Part shown: positions 52,984 through 60,957 of the stretch, piece after piece | How positions within the stretch are numbered: the first letter of the stretch is position 1 | Layout: the number at the start of each line of letters is the position of its first letter | NCBI RefSeq assembly: GCF_902501965.1 | Contig: NZ_CABWID010000010.1 | Location: forward strand, 62,001 to 126,000 | From: Collinsella sp. AK_207A | GTDB taxonomy: Bacteria; Actinomycetota; Coriobacteriia; Coriobacteriales; Coriobacteriaceae | Direction of reading: 5' to 3' | DNA: 64,000 nucleotides | Made by a program: the position numbers and the translations under genes | Notes under the pieces: model-generated | What the model was told of the DNA's origin: nothing | The model's database searches: none | What the model saw: the letters and a program-made list of their open reading frames with translations, nothing else

Positions 52984-53005
52984 TCCCCCTGTTACGACAG
53001 GGGGA
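52984..53005. promoter_or_regulatory. Inverted repeat before the phospholipase-like gene
   Basis: TCCCCCTGT (52984-52992) pairs with ACAGGGGGA (52997-53005) around TACG. No T-run follows on the plus strand. CATAAT, 6 bases downstream, could be a -10 box, so the palindrome may be an operator or the end of the MFS transcript. Confidence 0.45.
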
Positions 53006-53052
53006 AATGGGCATAATGGGTTCAGCCAATCCCGGGTGAAAGGAGCCCGTAT

Positions 53053-53997
53053 ATGCCCGCCCTCATCACGCATCGCCTGTTCGGCGAAGAGAGCATCGAC
53101 CGCCTTCCCGCCGGTGTCATCTCCTCCGAAGAGGATCGCACCGCCTTTCTGATCGCCAACCAGGGACCCGACCCGTTCTTCTTCCGCGTGCGCACGCCCA
53201 ACATCAAGGCGTGCATGACGCTCGGCCACGTTATGCACAACAAGCGCATGACGAGTGCGTTCCAGATGCTCCGCGACGGCGTCGGTCGCCTGCAGAAGCA
53301 CGACGCCGGCACCGGCCGCGCCTTCGCTCTCGGCCTACTCTCGCACTACGTGCTCGACCGCAACGCGCATCCCTTCGTGTACGCGCAGCAGTGGGGCATC
53401 CAGGATGCCGACCCCAGCCTTGCAACCGCCGGCGGCAAGATCCACGCCATCATCGAGAGCGACCTCGACGTGCTGATGCTCCAGCTCAAGCGCAACGGCG
53501 CCACGACGGCCGACTATCCGCCCGAAGGCGTGCTCGTTACCACCGGCCGCATCGGCACGATCGCCGGCGTGCTGACAAGCTACGTGGCGGGCGCGGTGTA
53601 CGGCCTGAACGTGGACGCGAGCGAGTACGGCGGTGCCGTAGCCGACATGAAGCTGCTCTACAAGCTCATCGAGCCGGCCGGCGCGCCGCTGAGCAAGAGC
53701 TTGGCGGCACTTGAGGGGCTCGGCGGCAACTACTCGCTTTTGGGTTCGCTCGCCCACCAGGTGACCACCGAGGCACCTGCCCGCACGGGAAATCTCGAGC
53801 ACCTGACCTGGAACAACCCGTTCACGCTTGCCGCCTCCACCGAAAGCTTCCCCGAGGTCTTCGACCGTGCGCTCGACGATTACGAGCAGGCAGCCGCGCG
53901 CTTTATCGACGGCGCCGACATGGCGGCCATGACGCGGCACCTTAACTACTCTGGTCGCCCGCTTGCGGAGGATGAGGAGTTCGAGGGCGATGACTGA
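53053..53997 (+). CDS. Zinc-dependent phospholipase C-like protein
   Basis: This 314-residue protein opens MPALITHRLFGEESIDRLP. The metal-binding His/Asp set of the Zn_dep_PLPC fold is visible as THRLFG, NQGPDPFFF, TLGHVMHNKR, GLLSHYVLDRNAHPFVYA and KIHAIIESDLD. No signal peptide is evident, so it probably acts inside the cell. Related proteins in Firmicutes and Actinobacteria are largely uncharacterised. A GGAG site lies about 7 bases upstream of the ATG. Its end overlaps the start of the C39-like peptidase gene by 8 bases, so the two are coupled. Confidence 0.88.
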   Translation: MPALITHRLFGEESIDRLPAGVISSEEDRTAFLIANQGPDPFFFRVRTPNIKACMTLGHVMHNKRMTSAFQMLRDGVGRLQKHDAGTGRAFALGLLSHYVLDRNAHPFVYAQQWGIQDADPSLATAGGKIHAIIESDLDVLMLQLKRNGATTADYPPEGVLVTTGRIGTIAGVLTSYVAGAVYGLNVDASEYGGAVADMKLLYKLIEPAGAPLSKSLAALEGLGGNYSLLGSLAHQVTTEAPARTGNLEHLTWNNPFTLAASTESFPEVFDRALDDYEQAAARFIDGADMAAMTRHLNYSGRPLAEDEEFEGDD

Positions 53998-54892
53998 CGC
54001 GCGCTCGACGTCGCGGGCGCCCTATCGCCATGTCGCACTCGCCGGCAGACGGCCTGCGCCGGGCGCGGATGCCGCGAGGCGTGCCACGGGTGCTGGCCCT
54101 ACGCGGGAACGGGCCGCCTCCGCCCGGCCAGCGCAAGCTCGTTCCGCGCGGCAGAAACCCGCGCGCCGCAGTGTGAAGAGCCGTCGCGCTGCGCCTTGGA
54201 GCGGTCGATTCCTCGCTGTGGCCCAAGCACTCGTGAACGCTATCGGAGCCAAGCGGCTTCTGGGTGCCTGCGCGTTGGTTATCGCGCTCGTAATTGGCGT
54301 GAATGCTATCGGCGCGCTGCGCGGCAGCTCCGAACCGACCACGCATCACGCGCAGATCGCCGCGACTTCGGAAATCGGCATTCCCGCCACGCCGAAGAGT
54401 CTCTGGAAAGCCGGAACCGTCCCCTACCTGTACCAGACGGATCGGCAGTGGGCATCCGAACCCTATGCCGGCGACACCATCGAGGAAAATGGCTGCGGCC
54501 CCACCTCGCTCTGCATGGTATACATCGCGCGAACCGGTGACGCCTCCATGAGCCCCAAGGAGATGGCCGACTACAGCACACAAAACGGTTACTACGTAGA
54601 CGGCATGACGAAATGGAGCTTTATGGACCAGGGTGCCCGCGGGCTCGGTCTGAGTCCGAGCGGCGTGGTCATCAGCGCAGACGCGGTCACCGAGGCGCTG
54701 CGGAACGGCAAGATCCTCATTGCGAGCGTGGGCAAGGGAGACTTCACCGATAACGGCCACTTCATGGTAATCACCGGCCTCGACGACAACGGCCGGCTCA
54801 TCATCCACGACCCCAACAGCGCCGTGAACAGCCTCAAGCGCTGGGACATCGACCGCGTGCTCTCCCAGACCGTCTCGATCTGGGCGTACTGA
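53990..54892 (+). CDS. C39-like cysteine peptidase, membrane anchored
   Basis: This 300-residue protein has a long basic, Ala/Pro/Arg-rich cytosolic head (about 1-85) and one membrane helix (about 88-110, LLGACALVIALVIGVNAIGA). The extracellular papain-like domain carries the catalytic Cys in EENGCGPTSLCMVY, His in NGHFMVITGLD and Asn/Asp in IIHDPNSAVNS. C39-like-2 domain proteins cleave peptides or cell-wall substrates outside the cell. The ATG at 53990 overlaps the phospholipase gene stop codon. A terminator follows about 140 bases later. Confidence 0.88.
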   Translation: MTDARSTSRAPYRHVALAGRRPAPGADAARRATGAGPTRERAASARPAQARSARQKPARRSVKSRRAAPWSGRFLAVAQALVNAIGAKRLLGACALVIALVIGVNAIGALRGSSEPTTHHAQIAATSEIGIPATPKSLWKAGTVPYLYQTDRQWASEPYAGDTIEENGCGPTSLCMVYIARTGDASMSPKEMADYSTQNGYYVDGMTKWSFMDQGARGLGLSPSGVVISADAVTEALRNGKILIASVGKGDFTDNGHFMVITGLDDNGRLIIHDPNSAVNSLKRWDIDRVLSQTVSIWAY

Positions 54893-55030
54893 GCCAGGAG
54901 CTCGGCGGCCCCGCTGCCAACATAACGCCATAACTTAGAGTTTGAAGGCGTACCGCCAAGTAGGGCCGTCTCTCGAATCTCGCTTACCTGCGGTTTTGCC
55001 GGACGGATCTCTCCGATACCAGGCCACCCC

Positions 55031-55058
55031 CGCCAAACCTCTAGGTTTTGGCGTTTTT
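55031..55058 (+). terminator. Terminator of the phospholipase/C39 operon
   Basis: CGCCAAA (55031-55037) and TTTGGCG (55047-55053) form a stem followed by TTTTTC. The arm also contains AAACCTCTAGGTTT, similar to the ends of the dispersed repeat family. Confidence 0.75.
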
Positions 55059-55098
55059 CTCGCTGGACGCGGACCGCACGGCGGGGGCTGCTCGTGCG

Positions 55099-55788
55099 CT
55101 ACTCCTTCATCGCGTCGGCGAACCAGCTCGTTATGCTCGTGGGATGCGTGATCGCCGTCCCCGCGACGACCGCCCAGGCACCGGCGTCGAGCGCGGCCCG
55201 CGCATCCGCGGGAGTGTGCACGTGCCCCTCGCAGATGACGGGGAACCCCGGGAACTCGGAGACCGCCTGGCGCAGGATCGGGAGGTCGGGACCGTCGTCG
55301 AGCGTCGTATCGATCGCCGGCTTGTTATGCGAGAGCGTGGTGGACACCAGGTCGCAGCCGGCGGCGACGCCACGGCGAATGTCCTCGATCGTCATGCAGT
55401 CCGCCATGATGCGAATCTCACACTGAGCTCGCAGGTCGCGGACGGTCTCCTCGAAGGTGCGGCCGTCGGGACGGGGGCGGTCGGTGGCGTCGAGCGCGAC
55501 CACGTCCGCCCCAGCGTTGGCGCAGGCCACCGCATGGCGGAGCGTCGGCGTGATGTACACGCCCTCGTGCCCCTCCTTCCACAGCCCGATGACGGGAACC
55601 CCCACGCGCCCCTTGATGGCGGCGATATCCGAAAGCCCCTGGCACCGGACGGCCACCGCGCCGCCCAGCTCGCAGGCCCGCGCGATCTGCGCCATCGTCT
55701 CGGGATGCCGCATCGGCTCGCCCGGATACGCCTGCACGCTCACGACGAGCCCACCGCGCAGGCTCTGGACCAGTGCGTCCACCTTCAT
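55099..55788 (-). CDS. nanE: N-acetylmannosamine-6-phosphate 2-epimerase, copy 2
   Basis: This 229-residue NanE enzyme makes GlcNAc-6-P from ManNAc-6-P. The same motifs as copy 1 (10950-11645) appear: VSVQAYPGEPMRHPET, IGLWKEGHEGV, VALDATDRPRPDG, IMADCMTIED and VVAGTAITHP. It is clearly a divergent paralogue. The ATG at 55788 has GGGAG 9 bases upstream. It is the last gene of the DUF4127/Lac-PTS locus, suggesting that the pathway yields ManNAc-6-P or a related 2-acetamido sugar phosphate. Copy 1 goes with the Glc-type PTS, so the two epimerases probably serve different sugars. Confidence 0.93.
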   Translation of the reverse strand: MKVDALVQSLRGGLVVSVQAYPGEPMRHPETMAQIARACELGGAVAVRCQGLSDIAAIKGRVGVPVIGLWKEGHEGVYITPTLRHAVACANAGADVVALDATDRPRPDGRTFEETVRDLRAQCEIRIMADCMTIEDIRRGVAAGCDLVSTTLSHNKPAIDTTLDDGPDLPILRQAVSEFPGFPVICEGHVHTPADARAALDAGAWAVVAGTAITHPTSITSWFADAMKE

Positions 55789-55915
55789 GTGCATCATCTC
55801 CCACCGGGGGGTGCCCGCCTTCGGGCGCTCCTCGCGTGATTTGCCGATCAACCGAGGTCCAGCCGGGACCAGCCAGCCCCAAGGGGCCAGCCAGCATCCG
55901 GCCAGCACCCGGCCC

Positions 55916-56569
55916 CTACTCCCCGAGCAGCTTGAGAATCTCCGGCTTAAGCAAGGCGGTTAGCCGCTCGAATCCCTTCTCATTCAGGTGCAGCCCATCC
56001 TGGTAGAACTCCGTCAGGGCCTCACCGTCCGCGGCCACGAACTGCGGGAAAACGTCCACGAACGTCGTCAGCGGATCCCGGACGGTCTCGTGGCAGAGCT
56101 CGAAGATCATCTTCGAGAAGTCGTTGCACCGGATGCCCGCGACGTGGTGGTAGTCGCGCAGCGCCTCAACGCACGGAAGCGTGGACCACAGGAGCACCTT
56201 CGCGTCCGGGCAGTTGCCCCGGATCACGTCGATGACGCGTGCGATGTTCACCGCAATCTCGCGCGGGGAGAGCATAACCGTGTTGCCCAGGTCGTTGATG
56301 CCGACCATCAGCACCACGAGCTTGGGCTGGTATTTGATCACGCCCTCGTCCACCATGTTCAGCAGGAGCTTGGAGGTTGCCCCGCCGATGCCGCAGTTGT
56401 ACTTCAACGGCAGCTCGGAATACGACTCCTCGAGCGGGTAGATCTCGGTCAGCGAGTCGCCGAAGAACACCACGCCGCCCGGCTGGGCGTCCTTCGTCTG
56501 CTCCACGATCGCGAGCATGCGCTTGAGCTGCGTCTCGCGCAGCTGGAAGTAGTGCGGGTCGTACACCAT
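55916..56569 (-). CDS. SGNH/GDSL hydrolase
   Basis: This 217-residue cytosolic hydrolase has SGNH block I with the catalytic Ser (VVFFGDSLTEIYPL), block II Gly (NCGIGGATSKLLL), block III Asn (LMVGINDLGNTV) and block V Asp-His (YQDGLHLNEKGFERL). The protein is similar to the platelet-activating-factor acetylhydrolase-like and carbohydrate-esterase members of the family. In this locus it could remove an O- or N-acetyl group from an imported glycan. The ATG at 56569 has GAGGG upstream; an alternative ATG at 56581 overlaps the DUF4127 stop codon. Confidence 0.88.
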   Translation of the reverse strand: MVYDPHYFQLRETQLKRMLAIVEQTKDAQPGGVVFFGDSLTEIYPLEESYSELPLKYNCGIGGATSKLLLNMVDEGVIKYQPKLVVLMVGINDLGNTVMLSPREIAVNIARVIDVIRGNCPDAKVLLWSTLPCVEALRDYHHVAGIRCNDFSKMIFELCHETVRDPLTTFVDVFPQFVAADGEALTEFYQDGLHLNEKGFERLTALLKPEILKLLGE

Positions 56570-56577
56570 CTGTTCCC

Positions 56578-58080
56578 TCATCGAGAGATCATCTCCATTT
56601 CCATGCCGATCTCGAACATGCGCCGCCAGGGCATGTAGATCCGCTTGATATCCACGGGATGCTCGCGTGCGATCTTCAGGCCGTCGTACAGCGCCTGGAG
56701 CTTGCCGCGGATGACGTCCTCCACATCGGCCTGGCGGTCCTTGAAGTCGTAGTACGAGAGCCCCCGGGACGGCAGCTCCTCGCGAACGACCTCGTCGCGC
56801 ACGAGCGGCTGGTAGAACGTGTCCTCGATAACCCGGTAGCACACGTTGCGTACCAGGTCACTCGTCCCCATGATGACCTGGGCCAGCGTGGTGCCGAGCG
56901 TGTTGCAGTTCGTGTTCCACCCCGCATACGAGACGAGCTTATCCAGCACGCCCAGCTCGTCCAGGGCGCGGACGAGCTCCACGTCGCCGCCGTTGGAGAA
57001 CGCACTGTCGCACAAAGCCACGCGCCGCCCCGCATCCACGTGCTCTTTAATGACGAGCTCGAAGTCGAGCAGCTGCCGGTAGCTCGTGTAAGTGACGTCC
57101 GGCTCCGCGCGCTGGATAACGGCCTCCTGCATGAAGGAGCCGGGGCAGTTGATCGCAAGGACGATGTCTGCCGCCTCGGCGCTCTGCACCAGGTGCGCCC
57201 CGCAGACCCGAACGTGGGACTTCAGGCTCTCGAACATCGGACGGTCCTCGTAGTTGGGAACGATCGTGGGCCCCAACACGGACGCATAGAACGGGTAGAT
57301 GGCCGGACTCTTGCCCGTCTGCTCCACATAGGCGCGCGCCATGAGGGACATACCGACCTCGTCCGCGCCCGGGTAGATCATCACCTGGCCGCCCAGGCCC
57401 TCGGCCTTGAGCTCGCGAATCACGCGCTTCTGCGCGATCGCGGTGTAGCCGTAGGGCGCCGCGTCGTCCTGCGGAATCACCAGGAAGTCGATGGTGCCCT
57501 CCTTGAGGTAGGCGAGCGCCTCGAGGTTCATGTCGAGGTTGAAGTCCCGACGCGCCTCGTAGTCGACGAGGATATCAGACGGGATGTCGATGCCTGCCAG
57601 CTCGGCGGCGTCCTCCGCGGAGAGCTCCCCGTGACGCTCCTGGTAGTCGAGCAGGTACTTGCGGCGGAACAGACGGTAGCCGTATGTCTCGTAGTAGTCC
57701 GGCTCCTCCTCGCCCGAGTCGTAGCGCGGTGTGCGCATGATGCACTGGAACGCGTACACCTTGAGGCGGGGGTTCTCGCGCTTCATGCGGCGGAGCACCT
57801 CGAAGCGCGCCAGCACCGTCTCGCGGTCCAGATGGTGGATACGGGACGGGATGAGCCCGCCGTACAGGAGCATGTCGAGGGAGACGATCGCCGCGTCACA
57901 GCCGGTGGCGGCGCGGAGCATGAAGTCCTCCAGCACGCCCAAGTTCGCGGGGCGCTTCTTGTCGCCCAGGATGTCCAGGTCGGGTTCCACGAGATCTACG
58001 TCGTCCGCAGTCGACGCGACCATGCTCGGGAACACGCGGTTGCAGGGTCGCTCGTCGAGCGGGATGAACAACGTTCTCAT
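56578..58080 (-). CDS. DUF4127 family protein, probable sugar-locus enzyme
   Basis: This 500-residue cytosolic protein begins MRTLFIPLDERPCNRVFP, the hallmark opening of DUF4127. Further blocks rich in potential catalytic residues include SLDMLLYGGLIPSR, FLVIPQDDAAPYGYT, MIYPGADEVGMSLMAR and VSYAGWNTNCNTLGTTLAQ near the C-terminus. No signal peptide. The family has no function that I know of. Here it lies between a HAD phosphatase (4-base overlap) and an SGNH hydrolase (overlapping or 8 bases apart) in a Lac-PTS operon. It probably handles the phosphorylated glycan inside the cell. A phospho-glycosidase or a different sugar-modifying role are both possible. Confidence 0.85.
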   Translation of the reverse strand: MRTLFIPLDERPCNRVFPSMVASTADDVDLVEPDLDILGDKKRPANLGVLEDFMLRAATGCDAAIVSLDMLLYGGLIPSRIHHLDRETVLARFEVLRRMKRENPRLKVYAFQCIMRTPRYDSGEEEPDYYETYGYRLFRRKYLLDYQERHGELSAEDAAELAGIDIPSDILVDYEARRDFNLDMNLEALAYLKEGTIDFLVIPQDDAAPYGYTAIAQKRVIRELKAEGLGGQVMIYPGADEVGMSLMARAYVEQTGKSPAIYPFYASVLGPTIVPNYEDRPMFESLKSHVRVCGAHLVQSAEAADIVLAINCPGSFMQEAVIQRAEPDVTYTSYRQLLDFELVIKEHVDAGRRVALCDSAFSNGGDVELVRALDELGVLDKLVSYAGWNTNCNTLGTTLAQVIMGTSDLVRNVCYRVIEDTFYQPLVRDEVVREELPSRGLSYYDFKDRQADVEDVIRGKLQALYDGLKIAREHPVDIKRIYMPWRRMFEIGMEMEMISR

Positions 58081-58880
58081 GCGCGACCTCCCTTCGTCGC
58101 CACGCCGCCTGTGATGCGGCGCTCAGCGTCTAACAGGGCCTCCAGGATGCTCGGCTCCCGGTCCACCTCATAGGGGCACTCCATGTCCGAGACCAGATAC
58201 GAGCGCGTGGCAATCGGGAACATGTCGTAGTCGTTGGGCGAGTCGCCGATCGCGTAGATGTCGTCGCCGGCGTAGAGCGTCCGGAGCGCCTCGCCCTTGG
58301 ATGCCTTCTGCGACATGATCTCGAGCGAGGAGCGCGACGTCAGCACCGCCTTGCTCTTCACGCAGTGCGCGTCCACGAAGCCCTTGACCTTGAGCAGCTC
58401 CTCCTCGTCCCCGATCAGCAGGAACAGCACGACCGGCTGGCACGAGATCAGCCCGTCGAAATCCGGCTTGATCATATGGGAATCGTAAAGCTCGCGCGGG
58501 AAGTCCGGGTCGCGCTCCGTTGTCCAGTACCGGTTGGAGACCGTGTTGCACTCCACGCGCAGCGGCAGGTCACGCGCGTAGGCGTAGAACGAGCGCGCCT
58601 CCTGCTCGTCGAGCAGGGTGGCCCGATAGCTATCGCCCTTCACCAGGACGGCCCCGTGCTGCGAGATGCGGTCCCGGATGCCCAGGCCGTACCGGTCGCT
58701 GATGATCTTCACGTCGTGGTCGAGCCGGCCGGTGCAGATGGCGAGCTCCGCCCCCAGCGACCTGAGGCGCGCGAGCGCGGAGACCGTCTCCTCGCCACCG
58801 ATCACCTCGTTGTTCGCACCGAGCAGCGTGCCGTCCAGGTCAAAGACCACGACGGGCCGCGCGGCGTCCATATGCGTCAT
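58077..58880 (-). CDS. HAD-superfamily hydrolase, Cof type
   Basis: This 267-residue HAD phosphatase of class IIB has motif I FDLDGTLLGANNE (nucleophile Asp), motif II AICTGR, and motifs III/IV with Lys in KASKGEALR and YAIGDSPNDYDMF. Its cap region (about 90-190) gives sugar-phosphate specificity, unknown here. The TGA stop overlaps the DUF4127 start (ATGA). It probably removes phosphate from a sugar-phosphate intermediate of this locus. Confidence 0.9.
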   Translation of the reverse strand: MTHMDAARPVVVFDLDGTLLGANNEVIGGEETVSALARLRSLGAELAICTGRLDHDVKIISDRYGLGIRDRISQHGAVLVKGDSYRATLLDEQEARSFYAYARDLPLRVECNTVSNRYWTTERDPDFPRELYDSHMIKPDFDGLISCQPVVLFLLIGDEEELLKVKGFVDAHCVKSKAVLTSRSSLEIMSQKASKGEALRTLYAGDDIYAIGDSPNDYDMFPIATRSYLVSDMECPYEVDREPSILEALLDAERRITGGVATKGGRA

Positions 58881-59023
58881 ATCCGTAGCTCCTCGCTTTC
58901 AAATTCGGATGATGTCCCCGGGCACATACGTCCCAGGGGTAGCAGCCAGCCCCGGCCGATGCATCGAACGGTTCAGTCCGTGCGGCCGCATGCGCAACCG
59001 CGCCCGCGCTGCCGCACCACGAC

Positions 59024-60337
59024 CTACTCCTCCTCGGCCTCGATGGCCTCTTCCTTGTTCATCACGACGACGAACGGGGCGTAGATGACCACCGAAACGA
59101 CCAGGCAGATGAGCGCGGTAAGCGCCGCGGTCAGGCTACCGCCGGTGGCAAGGAAGGCGCCAAGCACCGGGGTCGTGGTCCAGGGGATCAGCACGTAGGT
59201 GTAGGGCATGAATCCGATGAGCGTAGCCACGACGCCGATACCGATGGAGACGAGCGTGGAGATGATCATCGGGATGATCAGAATCGGGTTCATGACGACC
59301 GGCAGGCCGAACATGAGCGGCTCGGAGATGTTGAACAGAGACGGCACGAAGCCGATGCGCGCGATCGTCTTGTAGTCCTGACGACGGGAGACAAGGAAGA
59401 TCGCGATGATGAGCGCCAGCATGTTGGCCGCGCCGCCCTGGAACGCCATGGTGTCGATGAACGGCTTGGTGATAATGGACAGGGTGCCGGACCCGCCCTG
59501 GATGACGGCGGCGTTCGCCGTCAGATTCGCCAGGTAGATGGGCTCAAGGATAGGACCGATGATGAAGGCCGAGTGGACGCCGAAGCCCCACAGCAGCATG
59601 TAGAGCAGATACACGATGGCGAGGCCGATGGGCGAGGTCACGAGCGCTGTGACGGGAATCTGGATGAACTGGGTGATCAAGTCGTTCATCGGCGCGCCGG
59701 CGGCGTTGGTGATCATGCGCACGAGGCCGAATATGATGATGGTGAGCGCCACAGGAATCAGCGAGTTGAACGAGCGCGCGACACCCTCGGGCACGCTATC
59801 GGGCATCTTGATGATGAGCGCCTTGAAGCTCGAGAGGAACTGGTAGACCTTCACCGCGAGGATGGCGGTGATAAAAGCCGTGAACATGCCCGCGGCGCTC
59901 AGGTAGGACGTCGTGATATACTCGCCGATCTTCTCATCGGTGGTGAACGGCGTCAGGCACAGGAAGCAAGCAACCGCCATCGCACCCACAATCGAGGTGC
60001 TCGACGGGGCCATGTCGTACTCCTCGGCCAGGGACTTCGCGACCGTGAACGCGAGCAGGATCGCTATGACCGACATGATGGCCTGGTTGATGACGGTGCC
60101 GAGGGCGAGCGCGTCGGTGAACGGCGTATGGAACCACTGGTCGAGGTAGTGTCCCTCACCAAGGAACACGCTGTTGATCAGCGTGAATAGCGACGCGACG
60201 ATGATGAGCGGCATGATGGACATGAAGCCGTTACGAATCGCCGACAGGTACTTGTTCGACGACATCTTGGAGGCGACGGGCAGAAGCACGTTCGAAATCT
60301 TCTCCATCGCACTCGTCTTTCCGGATGTATCAGACAT
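59024..60337 (-). CDS. PTS EIIC, lactose/cellobiose family
   Basis: This 437-residue integral membrane permease opens EKISNVLLPVASKMSSNKYLS and AIRNGFMSIMPLIIVASLF, typical of Lac-family EIIC. Conserved blocks are WGFGVHSAFIIGPILEPIY and GFVPSLFNISEPLMFGLP. About ten helices. It imports a disaccharide or oligosaccharide and hands it to EIIB for phosphorylation. The ATG at 60337 overlaps the end of the EIIA gene by 8 bases; GGGAG precedes it. Substrate unknown; alpha-GlcNAc-containing or N-acetylated disaccharides are inferred from the neighbours. Confidence 0.95.
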   Translation of the reverse strand: MSDTSGKTSAMEKISNVLLPVASKMSSNKYLSAIRNGFMSIMPLIIVASLFTLINSVFLGEGHYLDQWFHTPFTDALALGTVINQAIMSVIAILLAFTVAKSLAEEYDMAPSSTSIVGAMAVACFLCLTPFTTDEKIGEYITTSYLSAAGMFTAFITAILAVKVYQFLSSFKALIIKMPDSVPEGVARSFNSLIPVALTIIIFGLVRMITNAAGAPMNDLITQFIQIPVTALVTSPIGLAIVYLLYMLLWGFGVHSAFIIGPILEPIYLANLTANAAVIQGGSGTLSIITKPFIDTMAFQGGAANMLALIIAIFLVSRRQDYKTIARIGFVPSLFNISEPLMFGLPVVMNPILIIPMIISTLVSIGIGVVATLIGFMPYTYVLIPWTTTPVLGAFLATGGSLTAALTALICLVVSVVIYAPFVVVMNKEEAIEAEEE

Positions 60338-60665
60338 CGGATCTCCCTTCGATGAGCTTACATACCGTGATGAATTCCTCTGCGAGAATGCCGAATCCTT
60401 CGGCACTCATCAGCTGGTCCTCTGCATGGGCGAGAATCATGTTGACCGGCGTTTCCGTGCCGTCGACAACCTGCTGGAGCAGCTCCGTGTGGCGCGCATG
60501 CCCCTCCAGGTAGGCCTTCTTGCCCTCGTCGATGTAGGCGCCCGCCTGATCGAAATCGAACGCCTCGGCGCTGTGGATGGCACGGATGTACAGGCTCCGT
60601 GCCTGGCCGACGCCCGCGATGATCTCGAAACTCGCGTTGCAGATCTTCTCTTCTTCGCTAGTCAC
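60330..60665 (-). CDS. PTS EIIA, lactose/cellobiose family
   Basis: This 111-residue cytosolic helical phosphocarrier has the phosphorylated His in NMILAHAEDQLMSAEGF, and the family start SEEEKICNASFEIIAGVGQAR. It forms a trimer that passes phosphate from HPr to EIIB. The GTG at 60665 overlaps the EIIB stop by 8 bases; a TTG just before is an alternative. Confidence 0.94.
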   Translation of the reverse strand: MTSEEEKICNASFEIIAGVGQARSLYIRAIHSAEAFDFDQAGAYIDEGKKAYLEGHARHTELLQQVVDGTETPVNMILAHAEDQLMSAEGFGILAEEFITVCKLIEGRSDV

Positions 60666-60957
60666 CAAGCACCTTCTTCGCTGTCTTCAGCACGGCTTCG
60701 CCGTTCATGGTCCCGTAGTCGCGCATCTTGATCGCCTCGACGGGGCAGGGGGCCTCCTTTGCGATCTTGTCGACCTGGAAGCTCACCTGGGGGCCGAGCA
60801 GGATGATGTCGGCATCCTTCTCCACGCCCTTGAGCTCGTCGATGGGATAGGCCGCGATCTCGCACGCGTAGCCATCCTTCTCCGCCGCCTCCCTCATCTT
60901 CTTCACCAACATGCTCGTGGACATGCCCGCTACGCAGGCCAGGATGATCTTTCTCAT
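60658..60957 (-). CDS. PTS EIIB, lactose/cellobiose family
   Basis: This 99-residue cytosolic subunit carries the phosphorylated Cys in ILACVAGMSTSMLVKKM, close to the N-terminus as expected. A later LLGPQVSFQVDKIAKEA is also typical. AAGGA precedes the ATG at 60957, which overlaps the regulator stop codon (ATGA). Order EIIB-EIIA-EIIC follows the regulator gene on the same strand. Confidence 0.95.
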   Translation of the reverse strand: MRKIILACVAGMSTSMLVKKMREAAEKDGYACEIAAYPIDELKGVEKDADIILLGPQVSFQVDKIAKEAPCPVEAIKMRDYGTMNGEAVLKTAKKVLGD

